Assembly: GCA_033239005.1 (NCBI GenBank)
Contig: BSQZ01000001.1
Location: 11,568,500-11,632,499, forward strand
Direction of reading: 5' to 3'
Length of the DNA stretch: 64,000 bases
Source: Lamellibrachia satsuma
Lineage: Eukaryota; Annelida; Polychaeta; Sabellida; Siboglinidae
The position numbers and the translations under genes were made by a program. Below the pieces are notes generated by a model. That model had not been told where the DNA came from. It searched no databases and worked only from the letters and a program-made list of their open reading frames with translations. Of the stretch, positions 59,801 through 64,000 are shown in pieces (the first letter of the stretch is position 1; every line of letters begins with the position of its first letter).

Positions 59801-61315
59801 CTATGGTTCTCTACAATAGGCAATACATGATGGCAGCAAGGAAATTAAACTCAAGGATTGTTGGCTCCCACAGTGATTTCTGTGATGATCTTATGCACAA
59901 ACATAATCATAACTCCTAATCACTATGAATCATGAACACTATTACAAATATTCCTGGTTTCACAGATTGTCTGGGCATCTGTGGATTGGTGTTAAATTGT
60001 CTACTTTTTGTAATATACTGACATTTTAGACATTATTCTTAGTTATTCCTGGTTAACATTGATTTGATTCTAATCATGCGATGAACGAGCATTTAAGCCA
60101 TGTGTGAGTAATTAGGAGGGGGGCTGACTTAACAGGTCCTATCCCGGCTTTTTATGCATTTCTGCCTCTTGTGTCAGCCGTTATATTTTTCATTAAGTCT
60201 GTGTGCATGAATCTGACAATTTCCAGGTTATGGGTGGTGGGGCAGTATAGTATATAATTTGATAGAATGGTTTCACTACAACTTTTCTATTGGCTTCACC
60301 ATATACTGTGCGAGGTTGTTCCATACAGCTGTGCACTGATGTATGAAAAAATTTCTTCTGATGTTTTCAGGTGGTGTCTTCTCGTATCAGAGACTGTGGC
60401 ACCATACTTTCCTGTTAGGATTTTGCATGATTTAGAGTAAACTACAGTTGCCATTACGTGCATATGTTCATAATGTGAACAATGAGATCGTTTGTGTGCT
60501 ACTGGGATTAATAGTAATAATACTAATTTAGACACATTCTTAGTGCATCCAACAATAAATACTTTCAAAGTCATGTGAGAATGTTCTGCCACATTTCTGA
60601 GTTCACAACCCGGACCAGGCATGTGTATCATATGTTTGGAGTAAAAACATGGCTCTCGACGTCATTGGGGACTGTGTATTCCTCTGAATTGACTCAGATG
60701 ATCAAGTTAATGTTGGTCCCGCCTCATTAATTGGGAACATAAACAACAACTGAGGATGACATGCACCCTGGCAGTGACCACCCTCATTGACATGCACCCT
60801 GGCAGTGACCACCCTCAATGCCTGCATAGAAGTCAGCTTGGTGGTAATGTTCTGAAAAAAGCTGACTAGTTGAATGAAGCCTCATAAGACCATCATATTT
60901 ACTGAGTGCTGGAAACAACTAGATCTAAAACAATGCCCCAGGCAGCAATGACTGTACTGTAGTAACGGAAAATGTGAACAAACAGTACTAAAGTTACCCA
61001 AATTTTTGGATATTTTTAACGCTGAATAATATGACCCTAACGACTATCCAATACACTGTCCAACTTTAATTAATCTTCATAACTTAATTAATTTAATTAA
61101 TACAGATTAATCATTGACATTATATGAACATGTTATAGTCAAATATTTAAGTATCCTCAGAATAATATAAATAACAGGTATTTACCGAGTTTCTGGCGTG
61201 CGACGATCTCGTCACCCAGTAGCGCATTTTGGTAGAAGAAAGTGCACAAAAATAGCAACGTAAACATCGCCGTCAAGAGCAGGGTACCCTGCATCCCTCG
61301 CTGAGGCCGCCACAT
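23936..61315 (-). CDS. HS2ST1: HS2ST1, heparan sulfate 2-O-sulfotransferase 1, complete
   Basis: A Golgi type II membrane enzyme that moves sulfate from PAPS to the 2-OH of iduronic (and glucuronic) acid in heparan sulfate. Exons: 61186-61315, 35497-35564, 30894-31067, 28955-29040, 26911-27052, 25514-25611, 25127-25284 and 23936-24156. They total 1077 nt, giving 358 residues (human enzyme 356). Visible: cytosolic MWRPQRG, membrane anchor about 10-28, stem to about 75, the 5'-phosphosulfate loop PKTGSTSF (85-92), catalytic-type YHGH (His143, His145), the 3'-phosphate motif [13 protein letters not shown] from 168 (Arg168, Ser176), and Cys205/213/226/232 at human disulfide spacing. N-glycosylation motifs are NVS at 111 and NIT at 130, as in vertebrates. 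All phases close. Intron 1 is 25.6 kb. Confidence 0.97.
24285..25112. repeat. 21-bp minisatellite in HS2ST1 intron 7, about 39 units
   Basis: Degenerate units of GTAACTTGCAGTAACCAAACT. It fills almost the whole intron between exons 7 and 8, from about 15 nt past the exon 7 donor. A three-unit repeat of about 46 bp with CATTTTATCAACCTGAGTGC follows at 24180-24275. The 21-nt period keeps minus frames open (LVTASYS), which I regard as incidental. Confidence 0.95.
25127..25284 (-). CDS. HS2ST1: HS2ST1 coding exon 7
   Basis: Encodes residues 233-285: [20 protein letters not shown], then [20 protein letters not shown]. It matches the WAMDQAKYNL...VGVTEEL...LEAALPRFF block. Acceptor TTTCCAG; donor CTG|GTAAGG, phase 1. 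A 21-bp minisatellite starts about 15 nt past the donor. Confidence 0.97.
25514..25611 (-). CDS. HS2ST1: HS2ST1 coding exon 6 (cysteine-rich)
   Basis: Encodes residues 201-232 ([28 protein letters not shown]), carrying four cysteines with the same spacing as the two human disulfides. The acceptor is CTGTTTCAG. The donor TTG|GTCTGT is weak, yet it alone gives W233 and keeps exon 7 in frame. Confidence 0.94.
25725..26059 (-). mobile_element. tRNA-derived SINE, copy 2
   Basis: Head at 26059 reading inwards: GGGACGCGATAGCATACTGG with A-box-like TACTGGTTAGAA and B-box-like GTTTCAAGTCCC. The body shares CAGCTGTATAAATG and ACCTGGCAATACA with the copy at 63345-63650. Lies in HS2ST1 intron 5. Confidence 0.78.
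26352..26416. repeat. (TA)n microsatellite
   Basis: Two TA runs; the first is flanked by TTTCACT and AGTGAAA, which makes a palindrome. Confidence 0.95.
26417..26800. other. AT-rich intron sequence
   Basis: HS2ST1 intron 5, mostly TAAATAAT-like low-complexity sequence. No element end or coding signal was recognised. Confidence 0.6.
26911..27052 (-). CDS. HS2ST1: HS2ST1 coding exon 5 (3'-PSB motif)
   Basis: Encodes residues 153-200: [20 protein letters not shown] followed by [18 protein letters not shown]. Acceptor CTTTGGCAG, in phase with exon 4's split Arg; donor ATG|GTACGT. The basic RRRK cluster matches the heparan-binding region of the vertebrate enzyme. Confidence 0.97.
27120..27460 (+). 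repeat. Dispersed repeat family F, copy 1
   Basis: Shares TTTAATAGTTTGTCYGATGA-like, GAGCTAGCATGTCGCAGTGG and neighbouring segments with 51095-51420 and 57240-57640, and in inverse orientation with 34020-34130. Class unknown. Here and at 34 kb it abuts a MITE. Confidence 0.65.
27461..27830 (-). mobile_element. GTCAGACC-end MITE, copy in HS2ST1 intron 4
   Basis: Minus orientation. Shares AACTGTATTCAGCCAGCAAG, GGTATTTTGGTGGTGACATT and a terminus TACGGTCTGACCTC with the better preserved copies. The opposite end is lost at the junction with repeat F. Confidence 0.7.
27840..28950. other. HS2ST1 intron 4, nothing distinctive
   Basis: AT-rich, with no element end, array or protein-like frame recognised. 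Confidence 0.55.
28955..29040 (-). CDS. HS2ST1: HS2ST1 coding exon 4 (catalytic His)
   Basis: Encodes residues 125-152 ([27 protein letters not shown]) plus two bases. It contains the NIT glycosylation site and both histidines of YHGH. Acceptor GTGTTGCAG; donor CAG|GTAATT. Confidence 0.96.
29150..29460. repeat. AT-rich low-complexity stretch
   Basis: TAAATAAATA / AATAATAAT-type sequence in HS2ST1 intron 3. Confidence 0.7.
29985..30305. repeat. 31-bp minisatellite with 62-bp higher-order units
   Basis: The first part repeats ACTATAGTGATGGTCATGAT with CTATCGCAAT (31 bp). From about 30120 three longer units add CACTAGTATTGCAGTAGTCA and TACAACTATTGCA. Preceded at 29655-29740 by CTATCGATAGT-like palindromes. 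Lies in HS2ST1 intron 3. Confidence 0.92.
30308..30560 (+). mobile_element. Second SINE-like family, copy 1
   Basis: Starts GGTAGTTAGTATTCTGAGTT with B-box-like GAGTTCAAGACCC. The body has CCAGACCAGGCATG, GGACTGTGTATCCCTC and GACTCGTATGATCACGTTAA. A second copy is at 60590-60895. Confidence 0.65.
30894..31067 (-). CDS. HS2ST1: HS2ST1 coding exon 3 (PAPS loop)
   Basis: Encodes residues 67-124, with [36 protein letters not shown] and the ends of the first Rossmann-like unit. Lys87 of PKTGSTSF is the expected catalytic lysine region. Acceptor TTCCAG; donor CAG|GTGAGT, phase 0. Confidence 0.97.
31080..31503 (-). mobile_element. GTCAGACC-end MITE, copy beside HS2ST1 exon 3
   Basis: Minus orientation, ending GCTGTGGTCTGACTTCTA at 31503. 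The interior shares GGTATTTTGGTGGTGACATT and ACATGATTAAAAGA with the other copies. It reaches to within tens of bases of the exon 3 acceptor, so the local branch-point region may come from it. Confidence 0.72.
31510..33270. other. HS2ST1 intron 2, no gene seen
   Basis: AT-rich with short (TA)n at 31980-32000 and CTCACAACACACA-type repeats at 31650-31700. Short open frames here have no domain or splice context. Confidence 0.55.
33363..33650. repeat. 46-bp tandem repeat inside a MITE, about six units
   Basis: The unit includes CATCAACAGCCACCGCCATC and ATGTCATTGATATTCTGAAC. Units are almost identical. The segment is single copy in the MITEs at 34.6 and 62.8 kb. Confidence 0.95.
33776..33820. 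repeat. (TA)n microsatellite
   Basis: About 22 TA units inside the MITE. Confidence 0.95.
34020..34130 (-). repeat. Dispersed repeat family F, inverted fragment
   Basis: Reverse complement of part of 27375-27460 (GACATGCTAGCTCGC, TTATTTAGTTCTGGTGAAAT). Confidence 0.6.
34138..34234 (+). mobile_element. GTCAGACC-end MITE, 3' fragment
   Basis: Only the last 97 bp of the element: AATAAAATCACTGAAATCGG to AACTGTGGTCTGACCTCTA. Confidence 0.72.
34577..35012 (+). mobile_element. GTCAGACC-end MITE, near full length
   Basis: About 436 bp. The right end AACTGTGGTCTGACCTCTA is intact; the left end is worn (GGCAGACAACTGTG). The interior shows the unexpanded arrangement. Confidence 0.82.
35497..35564 (-). 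CDS. HS2ST1: HS2ST1 coding exon 2 (stem)
   Basis: Encodes residues 44-66 ([20 protein letters not shown]...). 68 nt; acceptor TCTCTTGCAG; donor GTG|GTGAGT. It closes the phase-1 end of exon 1 and hands over in phase 0. The stem is variable in the family, so splice signals and phase are the main support. Confidence 0.82.
35889..36170. repeat. 30-bp minisatellite, about nine units
   Basis: The unit is TCTTATGACTCCTTGCACTA followed by CACAGTCAAG. Both strands stay open because 30 is a multiple of 3. It lies about 325 bp upstream (gene sense) of the HS2ST1 exon 2 acceptor. Confidence 0.95.
36170..36510 (+). repeat. Dispersed element with GGGAGAATT / GGAACAG core, copy 2
   Basis: Shares ordered segments with 13080-13500, including CCCACCCCGGGAGAATT, GAGGGAACAGAC, a (GACA)n run at 36465-36490 and TTTTATAGTTTTGATA. 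Confidence 0.55.
36730..37110 (+). mobile_element. LINE 3' fragment, end of reverse transcriptase frame
   Basis: Plus-strand codons read [20 protein letters not shown], then [20 protein letters not shown] and, after a frame break, an LKTHMFKLF-like tail. This is the classic non-LTR C-terminal block (RAFSVAAPxLWNSLP). An AT-rich tail with (TA)n at 37090-37108 follows. Confidence 0.72.
37430..37510. repeat. AATAAT-rich microsatellite
   Basis: Runs of ATAATAATA in HS2ST1 intron 1. Confidence 0.85.
37767..38104. repeat. 26-bp minisatellite, 13 nearly identical units
   Basis: Unit GCCTGCGATCATGTTAGTGT followed by GTGAAT. Only two single-base variants are visible among the units, which points to recent expansion. 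Confidence 0.97.
38110..40325. other. HS2ST1 intron 1 segment, no gene seen
   Basis: Contains a local duplication at 38340-38500 (AATGCTTGTAAAATGGC-type words), a duplicated TTTATTATGCTTTAAATAAA at 38975-39015, and an 18-bp duplication AGGATCCCTGGTGTATGA at 39688-39723. No coding signal. Confidence 0.55.
40325..40530 (-). repeat. Degenerate CR1-like LINE tail
   Basis: Matches the last codons and 3' UTR of the LINE at 19018-19653 (CAGATGGCCAGTGGACAATG, TTGTTCCATTCATTTACTAT) with many differences and no open frame. Confidence 0.68.
40650..40765. repeat. 28-bp tandem repeat, four units
   Basis: Unit GGGGTTTTGTTTGTCCATGC followed by CCCTCCAC. Confidence 0.93.
41965..42040 (+). mobile_element. 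tRNA-like SINE head
   Basis: Includes A-box-like TAGGGGTTAGAAC, a good anticodon-type hairpin CTGGA-ATCTCAA-TCCAG, and B-box-like GTTCAAATC. The acceptor and T stems are poor, so it is a SINE head or decayed tRNA rather than a working tRNA gene. Confidence 0.5.
42060..42490 (+). pseudogene. CR1-like LINE C-terminal fragment, broken
   Basis: Across two frames: [37 protein letters not shown], then [16 protein letters not shown] and [18 protein letters not shown]. This is the CR1/Jockey C-terminal order, with stops and frameshifts. Confidence 0.72.
43370..43420. repeat. TGCG-rich microsatellite
   Basis: GTGCGTGCGTGCGTGCATGCG run just downstream of the LINE 3' end. Confidence 0.88.
43420..46270 (-). 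pseudogene. Nearly full-length non-LTR retrotransposon, inactivated
   Basis: Minus-strand pieces in proper order. An APE-type endonuclease lies at 45768-46268 ([21 protein letters not shown]) and 45272-45712 ([13 protein letters not shown]). A linker sits at 45026-45220. Reverse transcriptase is at 44479-44805 ([38 protein letters not shown]) and 44137-44448 ([36 protein letters not shown]). The C-terminal domain is at 43454-43864. Frame breaks separate the pieces, and the catalytic box reads YADT, so one of the paired aspartates is absent. It belongs to the Jockey/CR1/L2 superfamily; I do not assign a clade. It lies in HS2ST1 intron 1 in the same orientation as the gene. Confidence 0.88.
46375..46955. 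repeat. 18-bp minisatellite with a larger duplication
   Basis: About 30 units of ACATATCAGTGTTCTTAG. Because 18 is a multiple of 3, minus frames of 188 and 211 codons are open (hexapeptide MSKNTD). A block ending CATCGCTGTGTTCTTTGGCA and TCTCACATGGGAAGAAATG occurs twice (about 46740-46810 and 46885-46955), so a multi-unit segment was also duplicated. Confidence 0.95.
46956..50290. other. HS2ST1 intron 1 segment, mostly unrecognised
   Basis: AT-rich. Holds a two-unit duplication of about 125 bp at 48880-49110 (CTTTAATCCTT...TATTGGTTACCTG...TTTTATGGGAAAAA) and a worn relative of the GGAACAG element at 48340-48570. No protein-like frame. Confidence 0.55.
50300..50720. repeat. Degenerate ~19-20-bp minisatellite
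   Basis: Irregular units of ACTGTCCTAGAACTGACACT and GATGCTGTCCTAGAA. Confidence 0.9.
51095..51420 (+). repeat. Dispersed repeat family F, copy 2
   Basis: Shares TTTAATAGTTTGTCTGATGA, GTTAGCATGTCACAGTGGAT and GAAATGAGATTAGC with 57240-57640 and 27120-27460. Confidence 0.7.
51986..52082. repeat. 49-bp tandem duplication
   Basis: Two units starting ATCACCCAAGGCCAATCCTT with three base changes. Sits inside a 114-codon open frame of no recognised function. Confidence 0.9.
53500..53735. repeat. Direct repeat of ~230 bp, copy A
   Basis: Shares ACTACTGCCATGTGAAGGTT, GATTTTAAAACCATTAGATT and CATTTTACATTGTTTGACAT with 54669-54895, about 1.2 kb away. Class unknown. Confidence 0.85.
53807..53870. repeat. 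(TG)n / (CGTG)n microsatellite
   Basis: A pure TG run passing into GTGCGTGCG. Confidence 0.95.
54669..54895. repeat. Direct repeat of ~230 bp, copy B
   Basis: Partner of 53500-53735, with a deletion of about 10 bp near TCTGTAACCCTTG. Confidence 0.85.
54900..57125. other. HS2ST1 intron 1 segment, no gene seen
   Basis: AT-rich; contains AATTAC-rich repeat sequence at 56090-56210. No coding or element structure recognised otherwise. Confidence 0.5.
57152..57219. repeat. Imperfect inverted repeat (hairpin ~30-bp arms)
   Basis: ATACAAAACATGTTTATTGC and CAATAAACATGTTTTGTGTG form arms meeting at TATACAATAGTATA. Confidence 0.82.
57240..57640 (+). repeat. Dispersed repeat family F, copy 3
   Basis: See 51095-51420; the longest copy, including GAACTGACTCCAGTTGTTAG and TTTGATCAAACATTAAGTAA. 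Confidence 0.68.
57650..60110. other. HS2ST1 intron 1 segment, no gene seen
   Basis: Contains a 16-bp triplication CTTTTCATGTCGTTACA at 58790-58846 and AATTAC-rich sequence at 59400-59760. A duplicated ATTTGGGAGTCCA occurs near 58450-58480. Confidence 0.5.
60110..60480 (-). pseudogene. Heavily decayed LINE C-terminal fragment
   Basis: Minus-strand codons across frames read [10 protein letters not shown], then [19 protein letters not shown]. This fits the CR1-like TRGHxLK...RxNFFxxRVVxVWNSLP block, but with several breaks. Confidence 0.5.
60590..60895 (+). mobile_element. Second SINE-like family, copy 2
   Basis: Same order as 30308-30560: GAGTTCACAACCCGGACC, ACATGGCTCTCGACGTCA, GACTGTGTATTCCTC, TCAAGTTAATGTTGGTCCC and a GTTGAATGAAGCC end. 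A 30-bp direct duplication (GACATGCACCCTGGCAGTGA) at 60751-60812 is private to this copy. Confidence 0.65.
61186..61315 (-). CDS. HS2ST1: HS2ST1 coding exon 1 (signal anchor)
   Basis: Encodes residues 1-43: [18 protein letters not shown] and then a Leu/Phe-rich span. The basic head before a single hydrophobic helix is right for a type II Golgi enzyme. A second ATG seven codons on could also serve. The donor is CTCG|GTAAAT, phase 1. The N-terminus is not conserved, so the call rests on topology, phase and position. Confidence 0.85.
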
Positions 61316-61560
61316 TCGCGGCATCACAAGTTACATTCTCTATATGCACAAGTAATCCTTCCTCGGTGCAGGGCATATATGCTACATCGGCTATAGCACT
61401 GACCAGCAATCACGTTGTAAGTAGTAACACAACATACTTCTTCCCACCACACTCAACCATAAGTTGAGATTGGCGCCTAGCCTTGCTTTGGTTCTCGCGT
61501 TAACGTCAGCAACATACAGAGCTAGCCGCCACGGACTTTACTTCGAAATTTCACCATTTG
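61316..61560 (-). promoter_or_regulatory. HS2ST1 5' leader and likely promoter
   Basis: A CpG-containing stretch immediately upstream of the HS2ST1 start codon, with TGACGTTAACGCGAGAACC-like sequence. A separate frame starting at 61409 overlaps the coding start and could act as an upstream ORF if transcription begins further out. No TATA box was identified. Confidence 0.45.
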
Positions 61561-62745
61561 CCGTTACTAAAGTTATTTTTCTCTTTTTGGAAGTTATATT
61601 TTAATTAAGCATTTAAGGCTTAAAGTAAAATGTTAATGTTGAGATTTAAATGAATACCAAGAGAAGAGTAATGTCCATGTCTTGATCGGACGAGAGTAGC
61701 TTAGAGCTGAGTCATTCTCACTAGATGGCGAGTCTGTTTCATTCCAGAATTGGCTGGTTCTTGTCCCACGACGTGGCGCCACAGTAGCGTAAAAAGTGAA
61801 CTCCAGTGGCAGTCCCGGGGGGGGGTACTCCTTATTCTGAGGTATACATGTATGTGCCGCGCAAATGCCCCTGTTTTTTGCCATTTTTCTCTCTCTGTCC
61901 GCAGAAAAAATGTAAATTTTCTCTCTTTGTGCCCCAATTAAACCTGCCTTTCATCGAAGAGGAAATTTCCCAATGAAAACGTTCCGCCTTGGCTTACCTT
62001 ACACTTATAGATATTAGATAAAATGTTCAATAATTCTCCCACCGGTGTGGTATGGCAGTACACCCCCCACACACACACACACCCCCGGGAGCAGAGTGCT
62101 ATAAGAAAGTCGGACCTTTTCATATATTTTGTAATAATAATGTTGTATATTTAAAAAAAATATTATTAACATAGTAAACGTCAAGAAAATGGCCATAAAG
62201 TGTACGTGTTCTTTGTCAATTTTGTCCATGTCTTGACCGGTATCCGCATGTTGCTAACCGACCTCTGCAGACGAGCCGCACAATTAGTACAAGCAACGGG
62301 CGATATAAAGTATAATTGGCCCCCATCTTAAGGTAAATTAGTTGTCGAAAAGTTTTACTCGTATGAAATTTCGCACTGCTAGTATATGAGCTGAACTTAA
62401 ACAAATCCAGATCATATCACGGTAAAGGTCTGAAATCTCTCGCGTATTTTCGTGATCTTTAGCAATGGAAATTATCAAACAAAATGGCCCCTTTTGGCAA
62501 AAATAAGACAAGGAATCTATATGTGTGTGTTATAATTTTACCGGTACCAGCGTCAGCAGCGGATCGGGGGGGGGCGGGTTTAGGGGTCTCAAGTAAGACC
62601 CCCTCAGGCCATGGAGGCAGGTATAGGCTTGTTGTGTCCGTGGGAAATATTACGGTAAATGACAACGTATACAGGCCTACATCGAAACTAGTGTCAATGT
62701 AAAGCCTTAAGTATTAGCAGCCAGCTAATATTAACCCTTCTGTGA
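61561..62745. other. Upstream of HS2ST1, no gene seen
   Basis: Short frames only. Poly-G/C runs at 61817-61827 and 62565-62574 and a (CA)n at 62065-62085. Nothing supports a gene. Confidence 0.5.
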
Positions 62746-62753
62746 GTAGAGGA

Positions 62754-63207
62754 GTCAGACCACAGTTGAAAATTGCATTGGTGGCCATGTTAACGTTTTG
62801 TTAGATTATAAGAAAACGTGACCACTAAAAATTCTGAAACGTTTTCACAGCAACTGTCATCATCTCATTGACATGCTGACCAAGTTTTATCCAAATCACA
62901 TACCTCCAGCTCTTTTAAAACGCCCCGACGTGCGATGCCCATCAATTTTGACAAAAATAGCCTTGTATTCATGCGCCCACGTGGCCCATAGCAGAAAAAT
63001 TCCCATAAATCCCTCCGCCTTTTAAACTCTAAAAAAAATGCACCATTTCACAGCCAATAGCTTCTACAAACAAACCTGTGAATATGCCTGCTCAATTGCA
63101 CTTATGTCACATCGTATGAATTCTTTAAATTCACATATCGCAATTTAATACGCCCTACATTCGTGTGAAACAATAAACAGGAAGGTCAACTGTGGTCATA
63201 CCCCTAG
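62754..63207 (+). mobile_element. GTCAGACC-end MITE, copy upstream of HS2ST1
   Basis: Left end GTCAGACCACAGTTGAAAAT and right end GTCAACTGTGGTCATACCCC, with the usual interior (ACATACCTCCAGCTCTTTTA). About 450 bp. Confidence 0.82.
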
Positions 63208-63344
63208 AAAGACACATGTATCGTCCCGGGGCCGTACCCAGACTACGACTGACTGAAACCCCCCCCACCCGCGATCAAGCCTATGTCGCCCCCGCAAGTA
63301 GTAGCCGCCTTTTACAGAATAACGTAAATGTACGTAAAGGTAGC

Positions 63345-63650
63345 CAGTCATTGTATTATTGGGAATGTTCAAGGCGCTTTACACTTCACCCCATGGCAGA
63401 CTTATTCATTCTAACGCCAACTCGACTACTCTTGGAAGCATTCAGCCACGCTATAATTAGTGCGCGAAGACGATTCATTAACATATCTACCAATGTGTAT
63501 TGCCAGGTACTCATTTATACAGCTGAGTGAACAAACTCAACATGGGGTGAACGAAATTACCAAAGCTTCGAAACGGCAGCAAGAACATTCGAACCCGAGG
63601 TGTCTCGATGGACAGTCCGATGTTGCAACTGCGACGCCACCGCGCCCCAC
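63345..63650 (-). mobile_element. tRNA-derived SINE, copy 3
   Basis: Head at 63650 reading GTGGGGCGCGGTGGCGTCGC with B box GGGTTCGAAT. Then TTTCGAAGCTTTGG and AATTTCGTTCACCCCA, shared with copy 1, and CAGCTGTATAAATGAGTACC and TGGCAATACA, shared with copy 2. It is the copy that links the other two. Confidence 0.78.
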
Positions 63651-63835
63651 ATCATGTGAAACGCGGTCAGTGATTGGTCAACAGCTGAGCATCAACCAAT
63701 GAGATTTCCTGTTGGAAAGCAGCGTACGCACTTGTTGAAGATGAGCAAATAAGAGGTCCCCAAATATTCTTGAAATTTATTTGAGTTACCAACTGAAAAA
63801 GTAGTCGCCAACATGTTGGCGACTGAATACCCGGT

Positions 63836-64000
63836 ATGCGTATGACGGACTTTAAAGAGCGCCGCAAAGAAAACGACAGTCGATGCTTTCAGAAGTCATA
63901 TACCCCTGGGTGGACGCTCGAAACAGAAAAGCTCTGGAGGGAATACCGAAAGAGTGTTGATCCCGAAATAGCTACTCGACGAGCTATTGGACTCCATGAA
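63836..64000 (+). CDS. Unrecognised open frame running off the right edge
   Basis: 55 codons without a stop from ATG 63836 (an in-frame TGA lies just upstream), reading MRMTDFKERRKENDSRCFQK and later TEKLWREYRKSVDPEIATRR. Composition is charged and protein-like and the DNA is richer in GC than its surroundings. No family is recognised; it may be the first exon of a neighbouring gene or part of a mobile element. Confidence 0.3.
   Translation, partial: MRMTDFKERRKENDSRCFQKSYTPGWTLETEKLWREYRKSVDPEIATRRAIGLHE

Overview
The window is invertebrate animal nuclear DNA. The evidence is intron-split genes whose proteins are metazoan orthologues, CR1/L2/Jockey-type LINE remains, tRNA-derived SINEs, short inverted-repeat DNA transposons and an unusual load of minisatellites in an AT-rich background. 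The style fits a marine lophotrochozoan, most likely a mollusc, but the species cannot be fixed from the sequence. Nothing prokaryotic or viral is visible.

Two host genes were rebuilt exon by exon, both on the minus strand and in tandem. Gene 1 (left edge to 13969, with 5' untranslated sequence probably reaching about 17.4 kb) is NFRKB, the INO80-complex subunit INO80G. Thirteen coding exons covering about 506 residues are present and the gene runs off the left edge. Gene 2 (23936-61315) is HS2ST1, the Golgi heparan sulfate 2-O-sulfotransferase. It is complete: eight coding exons encode 358 residues, and the cysteines, PAPS-binding motifs, catalytic histidines and glycosylation sites can be aligned with the vertebrate enzyme. 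Every splice phase in both genes closes exactly.

Layout. 1-14.0 kb: NFRKB exons with a 35-bp satellite of about 2.2 kb, a 37-bp minisatellite, a LINE fragment and a SINE. 14.0-17.4 kb: AT-rich sequence, probably NFRKB's first (5' UTR) intron, with a possible hAT-like MITE. 17.9-20.4 kb: a block bounded by inverted repeats of about 90 bp that contains a broken TLR-type TIR-domain fragment, a CR1-like LINE end and a foldback element. 20.6-22.5 kb: two minisatellites. 23.9-31.1 kb: HS2ST1 exons 8 to 3. 31-61 kb: HS2ST1 introns 2 and 1, filled with minisatellites, a MITE family with GTCAGACCACAGT ends, LINE pieces (one nearly full length at 43.4-46.3 kb) and diffuse AT-rich DNA. 61.3-64 kb: the HS2ST1 promoter side, another MITE, a SINE, and a short reading frame open to the right edge.

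The two genes do unrelated jobs (chromatin remodelling and glycosaminoglycan sulfation) and no operon-like link is implied. The most interesting structural signal is that three minisatellites begin within 0 to about 75 nt downstream of a genuine 5' splice site, and one of them is built from copies of that splice junction itself.
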